The notes beneath the pieces are model-generated. The model was not told the DNA's origin and made no database searches. It worked only from the letters and a program-made list of their open reading frames with translations. Both the position numbers and the translations under genes were made by a program. A stretch of DNA of 64,000 nucleotides from an uncultured Bacteroidales bacterium. Lineage in GTDB: Bacteria; Bacteroidota; Bacteroidia; Bacteroidales; Bacteroidaceae. Shown here in pieces: positions 35,418 through 44,513 of the stretch. Location of the stretch: assembly GCA_937995875.1 (NCBI GenBank), contig CALKIW010000146.1, positions 1-64,000 of the forward strand. Direction: 5' to 3'. How positions within the stretch are numbered: position 1 is the stretch's first letter; every line of letters starts with the position of its first letter.

Positions 35418-35840
35418 TTGAAAAGGTTTTTATTGATATTAGTCATTGCCCTAACTACACTGCAGGTGTATGGTCATGGGCGTCGCAAGTTCGACCCCAA
35501 GAAGTTTGAGGCCGAACTGGAACAGTTTATTGTAACCGATGCTGCACTCACTCCGCAGGAAGCCTCTGCTTTCTTTCCGATATATAAGGAAATGCAACGC
35601 AAGCAGCGTATGCAGTTTAACAAGGTACGCCGCTATCGCCATGTTGATATAGGAGACGACAAGTCGTGTCTTGAAGCCATAAAGAACAGGGACGAAGCAG
35701 AATTAGAAATAAAGAAATTACAACAGCAATACCATTTGAAATTCTGTGAGATATTGCCGGCCAAAAAGGTGCTGCGCATTATCAGAGCAGAAGATAAATT
35801 CCACCGACAAGCTTTCAGACGGGCCACCGGAAGAAAGTAA
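35418..35840 (+). CDS. periplasmic CpxP/Spy-like helical protein
   Basis: The 140-residue protein has a signal peptide (about 1-19, cut near VYGHG) and is then entirely charged helix. It contains LTPQEASAFFPIYKEMQRKQ, the LTxxQ/LTPEE-type motif of Spy/CpxP relatives, repeated in weaker form near AKKVLRIIRAEDKFHRQAF. Such proteins act as periplasmic chaperones or dampers of envelope-stress signalling. TTG at 35418 is needed to keep the signal peptide. It is the last gene of the sigma-factor run and converges on rlmH. Confidence 0.82.
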   Translation: MKRFLLILVIALTTLQVYGHGRRKFDPKKFEAELEQFIVTDAALTPQEASAFFPIYKEMQRKQRMQFNKVRRYRHVDIGDDKSCLEAIKNRDEAELEIKKLQQQYHLKFCEILPAKKVLRIIRAEDKFHRQAFRRATGRK

Positions 35841-35890
35841 TTGTTGTTGTGTAGCACGGAGTTACCCTGCCTTTCTCCCACGCGTTTGCA

Positions 35891-36361
35891 TCACTCGTGA
35901 TGATAAGGCTCACCTTTCAATATGGTACAGGCACGATAAATCTGCTCTGTGAATATCAGTCTGACCATTTGGTGGCTGAATGTCATGTGCGACAGTGACA
36001 CTTTGTCGTCTGCACGCTTGTACACTTCTTGGTCAAATCCATACGGACCGCCAATAGCAAAAATGAGCCGCCGGGTTATGTTTTGCTTTTTTTGGAGCCA
36101 CGATGCAAATTCCACGCTTCTATATTCTTGTCCGCGTTCATCTAAGAGAATCAGTGTGTCAGTGGGCTGTACAAGCTTAAGCAAAAGTTCGCCCTCCTTT
36201 TGTTTCTGCTTGGTTTCCGAAAGATGTTTGGTGTTTTTAAGCTCCGGAACAATTTTTATTTCAAAGGGCATATAATGATTGATGCGTTCGGCGTAATCTT
36301 TTATGCCTGCAACAAAATGCTTATTTTGGGTCTTCCCGATTAATATAAGTATTGTTTTCAT
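35891..36361 (-). CDS. rlmH: 23S rRNA pseudouridine1915 N3-methyltransferase
   Basis: RlmH methylates pseudouridine 1915 in helix 69 of 23S rRNA in assembled 70S ribosomes. The 156-residue length is standard. The SPOUT-fold signature is visible: LILLDERGQEYRSVEFASWL, then the knot FAIGGPYGFDQEVYKRAD and the conserved C-terminus SLSHMTFSHQMVRLIFTEQI, RACTILKGEPYHH. Its start overlaps the end of the upstream DUF4491-like gene by 41 bases. Confidence 0.97.
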   Translation of the reverse strand: MKTILILIGKTQNKHFVAGIKDYAERINHYMPFEIKIVPELKNTKHLSETKQKQKEGELLLKLVQPTDTLILLDERGQEYRSVEFASWLQKKQNITRRLIFAIGGPYGFDQEVYKRADDKVSLSHMTFSHQMVRLIFTEQIYRACTILKGEPYHHE

Positions 36362-36713
36362 TGCAGTTTTTTGATTTGCTTTCTTGTATTGGGCAAAGTG
36401 ACTCGTCTTGTCCTATATGGGAATATTGGTCCTTCCTTTTAGGATTCATCGGAAACCATCCTTTCTGCACGCGTTTCTTTTGTGAGAAAAGCTCTCCAAT
36501 AGACCACAGCAGACTTGCGCCGACAACACCAACTATTGAAGAAAGTATAGCGTTTTCTATAAGAAGTGAGCAAATAACGCACGCAATTCCCGTGATTAAG
36601 AACAACCACCAGGGACGTGTTCCAAAGTAATATTCAGTCTTTATAACCACCGGATGAAAGAATCCAATTATCAGGAAAGTAAATATCGCGATAATTATCC
36701 CAGTAAAATACAT
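36321..36713 (-). CDS. small membrane protein (DUF4491-like)
   Basis: The 130-residue protein has about four hydrophobic segments in its first 85 residues (IIIAIFTFLIIGFFHPVVIK, WLFLITGIACVICSLL, AILSSIVGVVGASLLWSIGE), then the motif RVQKGWFPMNPKR and a long polar tail. The Bacteroidetes family DUF4491 has this layout in my recollection, usually ending soon after the FPMNPKR motif, so the tail of about 35 residues overlapping rlmH is unusual. Function is unknown. It is probably co-transcribed with rlmH. Confidence 0.8.
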   Translation of the reverse strand: MYFTGIIIAIFTFLIIGFFHPVVIKTEYYFGTRPWWLFLITGIACVICSLLIENAILSSIVGVVGASLLWSIGELFSQKKRVQKGWFPMNPKRKDQYSHIGQDESLCPIQESKSKNCNENNTYINREDPK

Positions 36714-36826
36714 ATACTTTAATTTTGCTTATAATTAATGTTATCAATGGATTACAAGTGGATGAAATCCATGCAAAATTAGTAAAAATAACTAATACTG
36801 TTGCACTTATTTCAGAAAATAGTTGT

Positions 36827-36834
36827 TATCTTTG
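36827..36834 (+). promoter_or_regulatory. -7 box of the phosphohexomutase gene
   Basis: TATCTTTG lies 40 bases upstream of the ATG at 36874. The same sequence precedes the tRNA cluster and mazG. Confidence 0.6.
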
Positions 36835-36873
36835 CGTGTAATAATACTTTAAACATATAACAAATTTATTATT

Positions 36874-38616
36874 ATGGAAAAAACAGAACTTATAGCTCAG
36901 TGCGAGGCAAAGGCAAAACAGTGGCTGTCGCCTTCCTTTGATGAATCAACACGTGCCCAAGTTCGTGCCATGTTGGAAAATGAGGACAAAACTGATCTTA
37001 TAGAAAGTTTCTACAAGGATTTGGAATTTGGTACGGGTGGCCTGCGCGGAATCATGGGCGTCGGTACTAACAGAATGAATATATATGTAGTTGGTATGGC
37101 TACACAAGGTTTTGCCAACTATTTGAAAAAGAATTTTAAGGACAAGAAACAGATTTCAGTGGTGGTTTGTCACGACTGTCGCAACAACAGCCGGTTATAT
37201 GCAGAGACCGTTGCTGACATCTTTTCGGCAAACGGAATAAAGGCTTATTTGTTCGATGAACTTCGTCCTACACCGGAATGTTCATTCGCCATTCGTCATC
37301 TCGGTGCACAGGGTGGTGTCAATATCACGGCCAGCCACAACCCTCGCGAATACAATGGGTACAAGGCTTATTGGGAAGACGGTGCTCAGGTGCTTGCTCC
37401 CCATGACGTGGGTATTATAGAAGAGGTAAGCAAGGTAAGCATCGACGACGTTAAGTTTGAGGCAAACAAAGATCTGATTCAGATTATCGGCGAGGATATT
37501 GACGAGCCGTATCTTCGTGAAGTTCGCACGATCTCGATAGATCCTGAAGTGATCAAGCGACACCATGACCTTAAAATTGTCTACACCCCTCTGCATGGTG
37601 CAGGTCGTGTAATGGTTCCTCGCTCTTTGGCCTATTGGGGATTCGACAATGTGCATTGCGTTGCCGAACAGATGATAAAAGATGGCAACTTCCCGACAGT
37701 GGACCGTCCAAATCCTGAAATAGCAGAAGCGCTTACGCTTGGCTTGCGTGATGCGAAAGCACTCGATGCTGATATCCTGATGGCCAGCGACCCTGATGCA
37801 GACCGTGTGGGCATGGCATGCAAAAACGATAAGGGCGAATGGGTGCTTATCAATGGTAACCAGACCTGTCTGCTGTTCCTTTGGTACATCATCACCAATA
37901 GAAAAGCAAAGGGCATGCTGAAACCAACCGACTTTATCGTGAAGACGATTGTTACCACTGAGGTGATCCGCAAGATTGCCGAAAAGCACCATTTGGAAAT
38001 GCGTGATTGCTACACTGGTTTTAAATGGATTGCCAATGAGATTCGCATTTCGGAAGGAAAACAGCAATATATAGGTGGTGGAGAAGAAAGCTATGGCTTC
38101 ATGGCCGCTGACTTTGTACGCGACAAGGATGCTGTGTCTGCTTGTTCTCTGCTTGCCGAAATATGTGCGTATGCTAAGGATAAGGGCAAAACTCTGTATG
38201 ATATTCTCATGGATATTTATGTAGAGTACGGCTTCTCCAAGGAGTTTACAATCAACGTGGAGCGTCCGGGTAAGAGTGGGGCAGAGGAAATTCAGCAGAT
38301 GATGGTGAACTTCAGAAACAATCTCCCGAAGGAACTCGATGGCTCTAAGGTTGTTCTTTGGAAAGACTTTAAGTCGCTTATTGCCAAAGATGCTGACGGC
38401 AAAGAAAGCAAACTTGATATGCCGGACACAAGCAATGTGCTACAGTGGTTCTGCGAAAACGGCACGAAGGTTAGCGTGCGTCCTTCCGGAACGGAGCCGA
38501 AGATTAAATTCTACATCGAAGTAAAAGACGTAATGAGCGATGCGTCACAATACGACGAACTGGACAAAAAAGGTGCAGAGCGGGTAGAGCGCATCAGCAA
38601 ACAATTAGGCCTGTAA
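36874..38616 (+). CDS. phosphoglucomutase/phosphomannomutase
   Basis: This alpha-D-phosphohexomutase interconverts 1- and 6-phosphates of glucose or mannose, feeding sugar-nucleotide and glycan synthesis. The 580-residue length fits the longer PgcA-like type. Signatures are FGTGGLRGIMGVGTNRMN near the N-terminus, the phosphoserine loop TASHNPREYNG (Ser at about residue 155), the metal loop DPDADRVG, the sugar-binding GGEESYGF, and the phosphate-binding RPSGTEPKIKFY at the C-terminus. Sequence alone does not decide between glucose and mannose. Confidence 0.93.
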   Translation: MEKTELIAQCEAKAKQWLSPSFDESTRAQVRAMLENEDKTDLIESFYKDLEFGTGGLRGIMGVGTNRMNIYVVGMATQGFANYLKKNFKDKKQISVVVCHDCRNNSRLYAETVADIFSANGIKAYLFDELRPTPECSFAIRHLGAQGGVNITASHNPREYNGYKAYWEDGAQVLAPHDVGIIEEVSKVSIDDVKFEANKDLIQIIGEDIDEPYLREVRTISIDPEVIKRHHDLKIVYTPLHGAGRVMVPRSLAYWGFDNVHCVAEQMIKDGNFPTVDRPNPEIAEALTLGLRDAKALDADILMASDPDADRVGMACKNDKGEWVLINGNQTCLLFLWYIITNRKAKGMLKPTDFIVKTIVTTEVIRKIAEKHHLEMRDCYTGFKWIANEIRISEGKQQYIGGGEESYGFMAADFVRDKDAVSACSLLAEICAYAKDKGKTLYDILMDIYVEYGFSKEFTINVERPGKSGAEEIQQMMVNFRNNLPKELDGSKVVLWKDFKSLIAKDADGKESKLDMPDTSNVLQWFCENGTKVSVRPSGTEPKIKFYIEVKDVMSDASQYDELDKKGAERVERISKQLGL

Positions 38617-38684
38617 GCCGAACGGATGCAAACAGCAATATGCTTTATATTATGACCGAATAGAGCATTGCTAAATAATCGACT

Positions 38685-38729
38685 AAAATCCTCATGAATG
38701 ACTGATCAAAGTAATCATGAGGATTTTTT
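38685..38729 (+). terminator. rho-independent terminator of the phosphohexomutase gene
   Basis: AAAATCCTCATGA pairs perfectly with TCATGAGGATTTT across a 17-base loop and is followed by TT. The remaining bases up to 38926 contain no recognisable gene or structure. Confidence 0.82.
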
Positions 38730-38926
38730 CGTTAGTCTTGTGTTATCATATAGAGCGTGGCTTGACGCCAGCACAATGTGCTATTCTTTTCTCGAAGTTC
38801 TTTTGTATAGGGAAATAGTCGAAAATATTGGGCTATACAAGTTTGACCGTTATTTTCAATAGCAAGGAATCATGGAAAGGGAGTTTCTTGCCATTTTGCT
38901 GTGTCGAAAAGACAGGTGTGACAAGC

Positions 38927-40975
38927 TTACCAATTTCTGAACAGTTCAAACCCAAACTTAAATCCCATCATTCGGTTGCCCTGCCCACTGCTTACAAACA
39001 GTCCGCACGAGAACAGTCTCGTAGTGAATCCGTAGCCCAGTTCTACATAGGGATGGATGTCTTTCACATCGAGCACCGATAGGTAAATGCGTTCCATTTC
39101 CATGAAATGTCCGAGTTTGGGAATCCAGCTAAGCAACAGCAGAGGGCTTGCGTAGGTCAGGTTAGAACGAATGTAGTATTCGGAAGTGTTGTAGGTGTCG
39201 CTGCGCAGCAGTTCAAACTCGCCGCTCCAGTCGTCGTTCCAACCTCCGGGAATGTTGTTTTCCTGAAAGTTCTCGTAGTTCAGGAAATATGCTTTCTTGT
39301 CTTTCCATGTGTAAAAGCCGCATCCAACACGCATTTGTATGGACTTGAGTTTATGCAAACGGTGAATATATTCCCCATTGAATTCCAGTCGTTCGTAGGC
39401 CGTATTCGATTTCATAATACCCTTGATGCTTCTGTCGTAGTCTGCGGTAAATATTGGGCCACGCCATCCCCAGGGTCTTATTTGCAGTTGGAGGATTGGG
39501 GCAAACGATTGGTAGTTGTGCTTGAGTCCTAATGTTTCAAATGCTTTTTTATGTATGGCCACCCGTTGCTGATAGAGTGTACCGAATTGTATTCCCACAT
39601 ATTTGGACAATTCATAGTTAAACAGCAGACGGAAATCCTTTTGCTTGAACTCGTTGAGCAGGTCAAAATCAGGCAGGTTTTGCCCAACGGTGTCAGGATG
39701 TTCCTGCTCCACATCGCGTTTTATCGAATGGTTTCGGATGTGGTTTCCGTTTCCGATTTCCAGTTTGATGTACCCGTTTCGACGTTTGTTGTAATAGTAA
39801 AATATGGGGATGCGGTAGTAAAACTGCCGTTGTTTGAAAGCGTAGCCGGCTTTGAGACGGGCCGACAGCTCTTGATTGGGGTTGAACTGATAGATGGCAC
39901 GAACATCGAATTTATAGGTGAAGCCGCGACGATGGTCGTAGCCCATGTATAGGGGGTTGAGAATAGGATTGACGCGGATATATCCCTGATTGTTCATTCC
40001 GAAATTTGTTTTCACACGGTTGAGCACGTTGTCTTCTATTTTTTCCAGAAAAATTGTTCCGGAATGTTTCTTTCTGTGCGCACTACCGTTGTTAAGATTC
40101 TGTATGGAGTCGCGTTCACGTTGCTCGGCAAACATGGCTGCGTACAGTTTCAGTGAGTGCTGATCAAGGATGTCCGGACGCACGAAACACATTTTTTTGT
40201 AGTCGTTTTCGTCTTCAATGCTGTCGCATAACACTTGTGGCATGTTATAATAGGCAACCAAATCTCCTGTTACCCTGTTGCCTATGAATCTGAATCGAGT
40301 GCGAAGTTCACATTTGTCGGGAATCAAACTGCGATAGCCTTTCTTACCCATATAGAGCGTTAGCTCGAAGTTTATCATGTCGTACTCTCCTGAAAACGAA
40401 CATTTCAGAATCTTTCCGGATACGGGATCCACCAGTGCGTCGCCCCTGACAATCTGTGTGTTTTTACGCTTGGGCGTATAATATACGCGTATGGTGCCTT
40501 CGCGAAGCGTGTCTGTGGTATAATGATAGAACTTTCTGTTTTTATGATTGAAAGGAGAGAGGAGGTTGTCTCCGACAATCGTCTCATCGTAGATTTGAGG
40601 CGTCAGATATTTTATAAAAGCCTTCATGGCATGATGGCGTCGTGGCACGGTGGTGGTGCGGAGCAGCAGTTTTGATTCATAGTCGCCAAACCGGTGCATG
40701 GTGACACGGCGGTAGGTTTCGCCAACGTATTCCCGCTGGACGCTATGCGCAATGGCATAGACCGAGGGCACGAGCAACAGTGTGGGATTCTTGCGTTCCA
40801 CGTTAAATTTGAAACGGGTGTATTCGTATGTCGTTTCTTCTATGGCAACCGTCGTGTCGATGGTAGACGCGTATTGATAAATGCGATCAATGATATCCAA
40901 ACGAGAAGGCTCGTCTGCCAAAACAGACAGAAAAGCATTTGCGGTTAGGCATATCATCAAAAAATATCGCTTCAT
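38927..40975 (-). CDS. large outer-membrane protein (DUF5686-like)
   Basis: The 682-residue protein has a signal peptide (about 1-20, cut near VLADEP), then a domain containing YDETIVGDNLLSPFNHKNRK and RKFYHYTTDTLREGTIRVYY. It ends in a long stretch of alternating aromatic beta-strands with a terminal aromatic (GFKFGFELFRNW) typical of an outer-membrane barrel. This pattern fits DUF5686 proteins of Bacteroidetes, although the usual N-terminal carboxypeptidase-like domain seems absent. Function is unknown. The 167 bases between its start and repeat copy D hold only its promoter region. Confidence 0.8.
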   Translation of the reverse strand: MKRYFLMICLTANAFLSVLADEPSRLDIIDRIYQYASTIDTTVAIEETTYEYTRFKFNVERKNPTLLLVPSVYAIAHSVQREYVGETYRRVTMHRFGDYESKLLLRTTTVPRRHHAMKAFIKYLTPQIYDETIVGDNLLSPFNHKNRKFYHYTTDTLREGTIRVYYTPKRKNTQIVRGDALVDPVSGKILKCSFSGEYDMINFELTLYMGKKGYRSLIPDKCELRTRFRFIGNRVTGDLVAYYNMPQVLCDSIEDENDYKKMCFVRPDILDQHSLKLYAAMFAEQRERDSIQNLNNGSAHRKKHSGTIFLEKIEDNVLNRVKTNFGMNNQGYIRVNPILNPLYMGYDHRRGFTYKFDVRAIYQFNPNQELSARLKAGYAFKQRQFYYRIPIFYYYNKRRNGYIKLEIGNGNHIRNHSIKRDVEQEHPDTVGQNLPDFDLLNEFKQKDFRLLFNYELSKYVGIQFGTLYQQRVAIHKKAFETLGLKHNYQSFAPILQLQIRPWGWRGPIFTADYDRSIKGIMKSNTAYERLEFNGEYIHRLHKLKSIQMRVGCGFYTWKDKKAYFLNYENFQENNIPGGWNDDWSGEFELLRSDTYNTSEYYIRSNLTYASPLLLLSWIPKLGHFMEMERIYLSVLDVKDIHPYVELGYGFTTRLFSCGLFVSSGQGNRMMGFKFGFELFRNW

Positions 40976-41142
40976 TATACAGCTCTATTTGCAATAGGGG
41001 CAACTCGATAAACGATATGCAATATTCGTGAATTTTATTGATATATGCAAGAAAAACGATTGCAAAAATGAAATAAAGTCCTCAATAATTGCCGTTTGCT
41101 TAAATTTGCAACAGAAGTATAGTTGTGTGGTATTTTTCTTTA

Positions 41143-41512
41143 CACAAGTCCCTTTAAAATTCGATTATTCAAAAACATGATGCCTTCCGTTCGAAATATG
41201 CGAAATATACGGAAGTTCATAAGTGTCTATAGTTCAGTATGTTGGGTAAAACTCCCTTTTCGCGTCCTCTTTTGTCATTTGCGGTTAAGTATCAAATGGC
41301 ATCGCGAGAGAGACTTAACCGCGAGGTGAATGAGCTTTAACCGCATGGCCGTTAAGCCCTCACCATACTGCCGTTAAGGCTTCGTCGCAGCGCGACTGAA
41401 TAAAAGTTTCACAAACGTGGCTGTTTTTCCGCTTTGGGAATAGATGTTGAGGGCGGAAACATAGCCCTTTTTGCTCTGGATGCTCCGAAAATAAACACTG
41501 AAAAATGGTAAT
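41143..41512 (-). repeat. dispersed intergenic repeat, copy D
   Basis: Read on the minus strand it starts ATTACCATTTTTCAGTG, continues GCATCCAGAGCAAAAAGG and GCTATGTTTCC, then an array of AAGCCTTAACGGCAGTATGG-type units (about 41290-41390), GCCATTTGATACTTAACCGC, and a degenerate terminal pair GCATATTTCG / GAATAATCG. It lies between the outer-membrane protein gene and the tRNA cluster. Bases 41513-41690 show nothing else. Confidence 0.87.
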
Positions 41513-41694
41513 TTATTTTTATGAATACGAAACTGGTGATCAGGTGAGAATGTGGGAATGCAATAGAATAAGGTGGCTTGTTCTCAAAGTTACATCATGC
41601 GTGAGGAAACTGCATGTATTTTAGATTGTCATTGATTTATTGAACAACTTAAGGACTGATGATTAAAAATAATTGAAAAAATAAATGCCAAAAA

Positions 41695-41725
41695 TTTGTT
41701 CATTCAGAAAATAGTTGTATCTTTG
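41695..41725 (+). promoter_or_regulatory. promoter of the tRNA cluster
   Basis: The -33 box TTTG (41695-41698), a 19-base spacer and the -7 box TATCTTTG (41718-41725) make a near-consensus promoter about 40 bases upstream of the first tRNA. Confidence 0.75.
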
Positions 41726-41764
41726 CAACCGCATTTAGAGAAATGCCTCTGTAAAGAGTTTAAT

Positions 41765-41837
<73 letters not shown>

Positions 41838-41880
41838 CTATTTTTTGAATAAATCCAAGAGAAGTCGGGAACTTCTGTAT

Positions 41881-41964
41881 GCCCAGGTGGCGGAATTGGT
41901 AGACGCGCACGTTTCAGGTGCGTGTGTTTTTAACGTGCAGGTTCGAGTCCTGTTCTGGGCACCA
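41881..41964 (+). tRNA. tRNA-Leu(CAG), CCA encoded
   Basis: This class II tRNA has acceptor GCCCAGG/TCTGGGC, a long variable arm, anticodon loop TTCAGGT (anticodon CAG) on stem CACGT/GCGTG, and T loop TTCGAGT. Unlike its neighbours, its 3' CCA is encoded (ending at 41964). Confidence 0.96.
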
Positions 41965-41987
41965 TTTATTTTAAATGTATATATGTT

Positions 41988-42071
41988 GGAGAGGTGGCGG
42001 AATTGGTAGACGCGCTACTTTGAGGGGGTAGTGTCAATTGTGACGTGGGAGTTCGAGTCTCCTCCTCTTCA
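41988..42071 (+). tRNA. tRNA-Leu(GAG)
   Basis: This class II tRNA has acceptor GGAGAGG/CCTCTTC, anticodon stem CTACT/GGTAG around loop TTGAGGG (anticodon GAG), a long variable arm and T arm GGGAG-TTCGAGT-CTCCT. The CCA end is not encoded. Confidence 0.96.
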
Positions 42072-42092
42072 CTTATATTATTTTTTATTTGT

Positions 42093-42165
<73 letters not shown>

Positions 42166-42194
42166 CTTTTTTATAAGAGAAACATTACTACTCA

Positions 42195-42740
42195 ATGAAT
42201 TTATATTTAAGGTATTTTGATAATGAGACGCTCGTCTCCAATGTAGACGATGCGATCGATTTTTTACATTCAATTCAAGACATAAACGTTACTCCGGAAA
42301 TGGAGGCCGATATTCGTGAATATGCAGAGAGTGATGTTTTTTTTCCAAAGCGTTATAAGATAAGAGCTCACGTATATTTCATCATTATCAAGACTGTGGC
42401 ACCAACCATGCTCGACTTTAAGCAGAAAAAGGGCGTTAAAAACTTTTCTAACAATGCAGACCGACGCGGCCAGATGGACAATGCGATGACGCAGCTCACA
42501 GAGATTCATGAGGGCTGGTACGAGGGCGAGCTTAATTTCAAGCGTGTGGTGTTGATTCCTTCAACGGGCAAGCACGAATACAGAGATACACAGTTTGTAG
42601 CGCGTTGCAAGGCGAATTCCGGACAGGATTGCTACAACCGAATTGTGGATCATCTTCGTGGCCGGGTGGACAGGCGCAGTCAGTTCCCATCGGCTAAGGG
42701 AAAGAATTTTCGTTTCAAGTATTTGGGAATGTGGAAATGA
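42195..42740 (+). CDS. conserved hypothetical protein, tRNA-cluster neighbour
   Basis: The 181-residue soluble protein has no signal peptide or membrane segment. Its N-terminal part is acidic and helical (about 15-55) and the C-terminal half is basic (CYNRIVDHLRGRVDRRSQFP, GKNFRFKYLGMWK), which could suit nucleic-acid or ribosome contact. I do not recognise a named family. It starts 29 bases after the second tRNA-Gly and ends 41 bases before ssb, so it may be expressed with ssb. Confidence 0.78.
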   Translation: MNLYLRYFDNETLVSNVDDAIDFLHSIQDINVTPEMEADIREYAESDVFFPKRYKIRAHVYFIIIKTVAPTMLDFKQKKGVKNFSNNADRRGQMDNAMTQLTEIHEGWYEGELNFKRVVLIPSTGKHEYRDTQFVARCKANSGQDCYNRIVDHLRGRVDRRSQFPSAKGKNFRFKYLGMWK

Positions 42741-42781
42741 TATAGCGCAAACAGGAATATTCACTCCTAAAAACAATAGTT

Positions 42782-43183
42782 ATGAACAAAGTAATGCTTA
42801 TTGGTAATGTTGGCAAAGAGCCGGATGTGCGATATTATGATGCAGATCAGGCTGTGGCCAAGGTTGCTTTGGCAACGTCGGAGCGTGGCTTCACGCTGAA
42901 GAATGGTACGCAGGTGCCCGACCGCACAGACTGGCATAACTTGGTGTTCTACCGTCAGATGGCAAAGGTGGTAGAGCAGTATGTTCATAAAGGAGACAAG
43001 CTGTATGTTGAGGGCCGTTTGCGCTATAATAATTATGATGACCCACAAGGCAGACGTCGCTATGTAACAGAGATTTATGTAGACAACATGGAGATGCTCA
43101 CACCTAAGCGAAAGCCTGAAGCAGACACGCAGGTCGAGGAACAAAGTAAACCGCAAAAGGAAGACGGTCCGCTTCCGTTTTAA
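42782..43183 (+). CDS. ssb: single-stranded DNA-binding protein
   Basis: The 133-residue protein has an OB fold starting MNKVMLIGNVGKEPDVRYYD, with the conserved DWHNLVFYRQMAKVVEQY-type block (here preceded by RT) and GDKLYVEGRLRYNNYDDPQG. A short tail ends in DGPLPF, the acidic tip that recruits repair and replication partners. The C-terminal linker is short compared with the 160-180 residues of many SSBs. gldE begins 11 bases after its stop. Confidence 0.95.
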   Translation: MNKVMLIGNVGKEPDVRYYDADQAVAKVALATSERGFTLKNGTQVPDRTDWHNLVFYRQMAKVVEQYVHKGDKLYVEGRLRYNNYDDPQGRRRYVTEIYVDNMEMLTPKRKPEADTQVEEQSKPQKEDGPLPF

Positions 43184-43194
43184 AGATATAAGAA

Positions 43195-44502
43195 TTGGAT
43201 ATTTTTAATATACAACAGTTAAACGATTTAGTGGTCTTTCACCCCATGACCATAGGAGTTGTCATAGCAGCCATATTGGCTGCTATGCTGCTTTTTTTGT
43301 CAGGATTTGCCAGTGGTTCCGAGATTGCTTTTTTCAGTTTGTCACCACAGGACGCCGATCAGTTGGATGCCGAAAAAAACGAGATAGATGCCGACATAGA
43401 GATGTTGCGCCAAGACTCTGAACGCACACTTGCAACCATTCTGATTACCAACAATTTCGTGAATGTTACGATAATCATGCTCTGCAATTACGTCTTTTCG
43501 TCATTGGTGACATTTAAGGCGGAATGGTTGGAGTTCTTCTGCATCACGGTGTTGCTGACATTTTTGCTGCTTCTTTTCGGTGAAATTATGCCCAAGCTGT
43601 ATATGCGACAAGATGCTTTGAATTTTTGCCGTAAAGCAGCAAAGGGTATTATCTTTCTAAGACGTTTGTTTTGGTGGTTGGGCACGGTGCTGATCAAAAG
43701 CGGGACGATAGCAGAGAAAGCTGTGCCTAAGGAGAATCGGCAGCTTAGCGTTAATGATTTGGAGCAGGCGCTGGAATTGACGGACAAGGAGGAAATCAAG
43801 GAAGAACAGAGCATGCTTCAAGGCATTATACGCTTTGGGGACGAGACTGCCAAGGAGATTATGACGAGCAGGCAGGACATCGTAGACGTCGATATTCGCA
43901 GTTCATATCAGGAGGTTCTCGATTGTATAGTCAAAAACAATTATAGCCGCATTCCGGTGTATCAGGACAATGATGACAATATACGTGGTGTGTTGTACAT
44001 CAAGGACTTGCTGCCACACCTTTCCAGATCGGCAGATTTTCGTTGGCAGAGTCTGATGCGTCCTCCATATTTTGTGCCGGAAACCAAGAAAATTGATGAC
44101 TTGCTGCATGAATTTCAGGAAAACAAGGTGCATATTGCTATTGTAGTGAATGAATTTGGCGGAACGAGTGGACTGGTAACACTGGAAGATGTCTTGGAAG
44201 AGATTGTAGGAGAAATCAATGATGAATATGATACTGATGACGACAGTTACTCAAAATTGAACTACAACACTTATCTTTTTGAGGGGAAAACATTGTTGAG
44301 TGACTTCTGTAAGATTCTTCAGATCGATGCTGATGAGTTTGCTGCAGAGTATCCTGACGCAGACACGCTGGCCGGTTTGCTCTTGGAAATCAAGGGAGAT
44401 TTCCTGAGTATACACGAAAGGGTTGATTATAAGAACTTCAAGTTTGAGGTGATGAACGTTGAAGGCCGTCGCATCAGTCGGGTTAAGGTGACAATTACAT
44501 AG
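43195..44502 (+). CDS. gldE: gliding-motility-associated CNNM/CorC protein GldE
   Basis: The 435-residue membrane protein has a CNNM (DUF21) domain with about four transmembrane helices (20-190), including LSGFASGSEIAFFSLSP. Two CBS domains follow (about 215-330; MTSRQDIVDVD, NEFGGTSGLVTLEDVLEEIV), then a C-terminal transporter-associated domain. Its position after ssb and its layout match GldE, which supports gliding or type IX secretion-linked functions in Bacteroidetes. TTG at 43195 is the likely start. The usual neighbour gldD is not present; the next gene is a phosphopantetheinyl transferase. A second CNNM protein is encoded at 55486. Confidence 0.88.
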   Translation: MDIFNIQQLNDLVVFHPMTIGVVIAAILAAMLLFLSGFASGSEIAFFSLSPQDADQLDAEKNEIDADIEMLRQDSERTLATILITNNFVNVTIIMLCNYVFSSLVTFKAEWLEFFCITVLLTFLLLLFGEIMPKLYMRQDALNFCRKAAKGIIFLRRLFWWLGTVLIKSGTIAEKAVPKENRQLSVNDLEQALELTDKEEIKEEQSMLQGIIRFGDETAKEIMTSRQDIVDVDIRSSYQEVLDCIVKNNYSRIPVYQDNDDNIRGVLYIKDLLPHLSRSADFRWQSLMRPPYFVPETKKIDDLLHEFQENKVHIAIVVNEFGGTSGLVTLEDVLEEIVGEINDEYDTDDDSYSKLNYNTYLFEGKTLLSDFCKILQIDADEFAAEYPDADTLAGLLLEIKGDFLSIHERVDYKNFKFEVMNVEGRRISRVKVTIT

Positions 44503-44513
44503 TTTTTGGTGGC

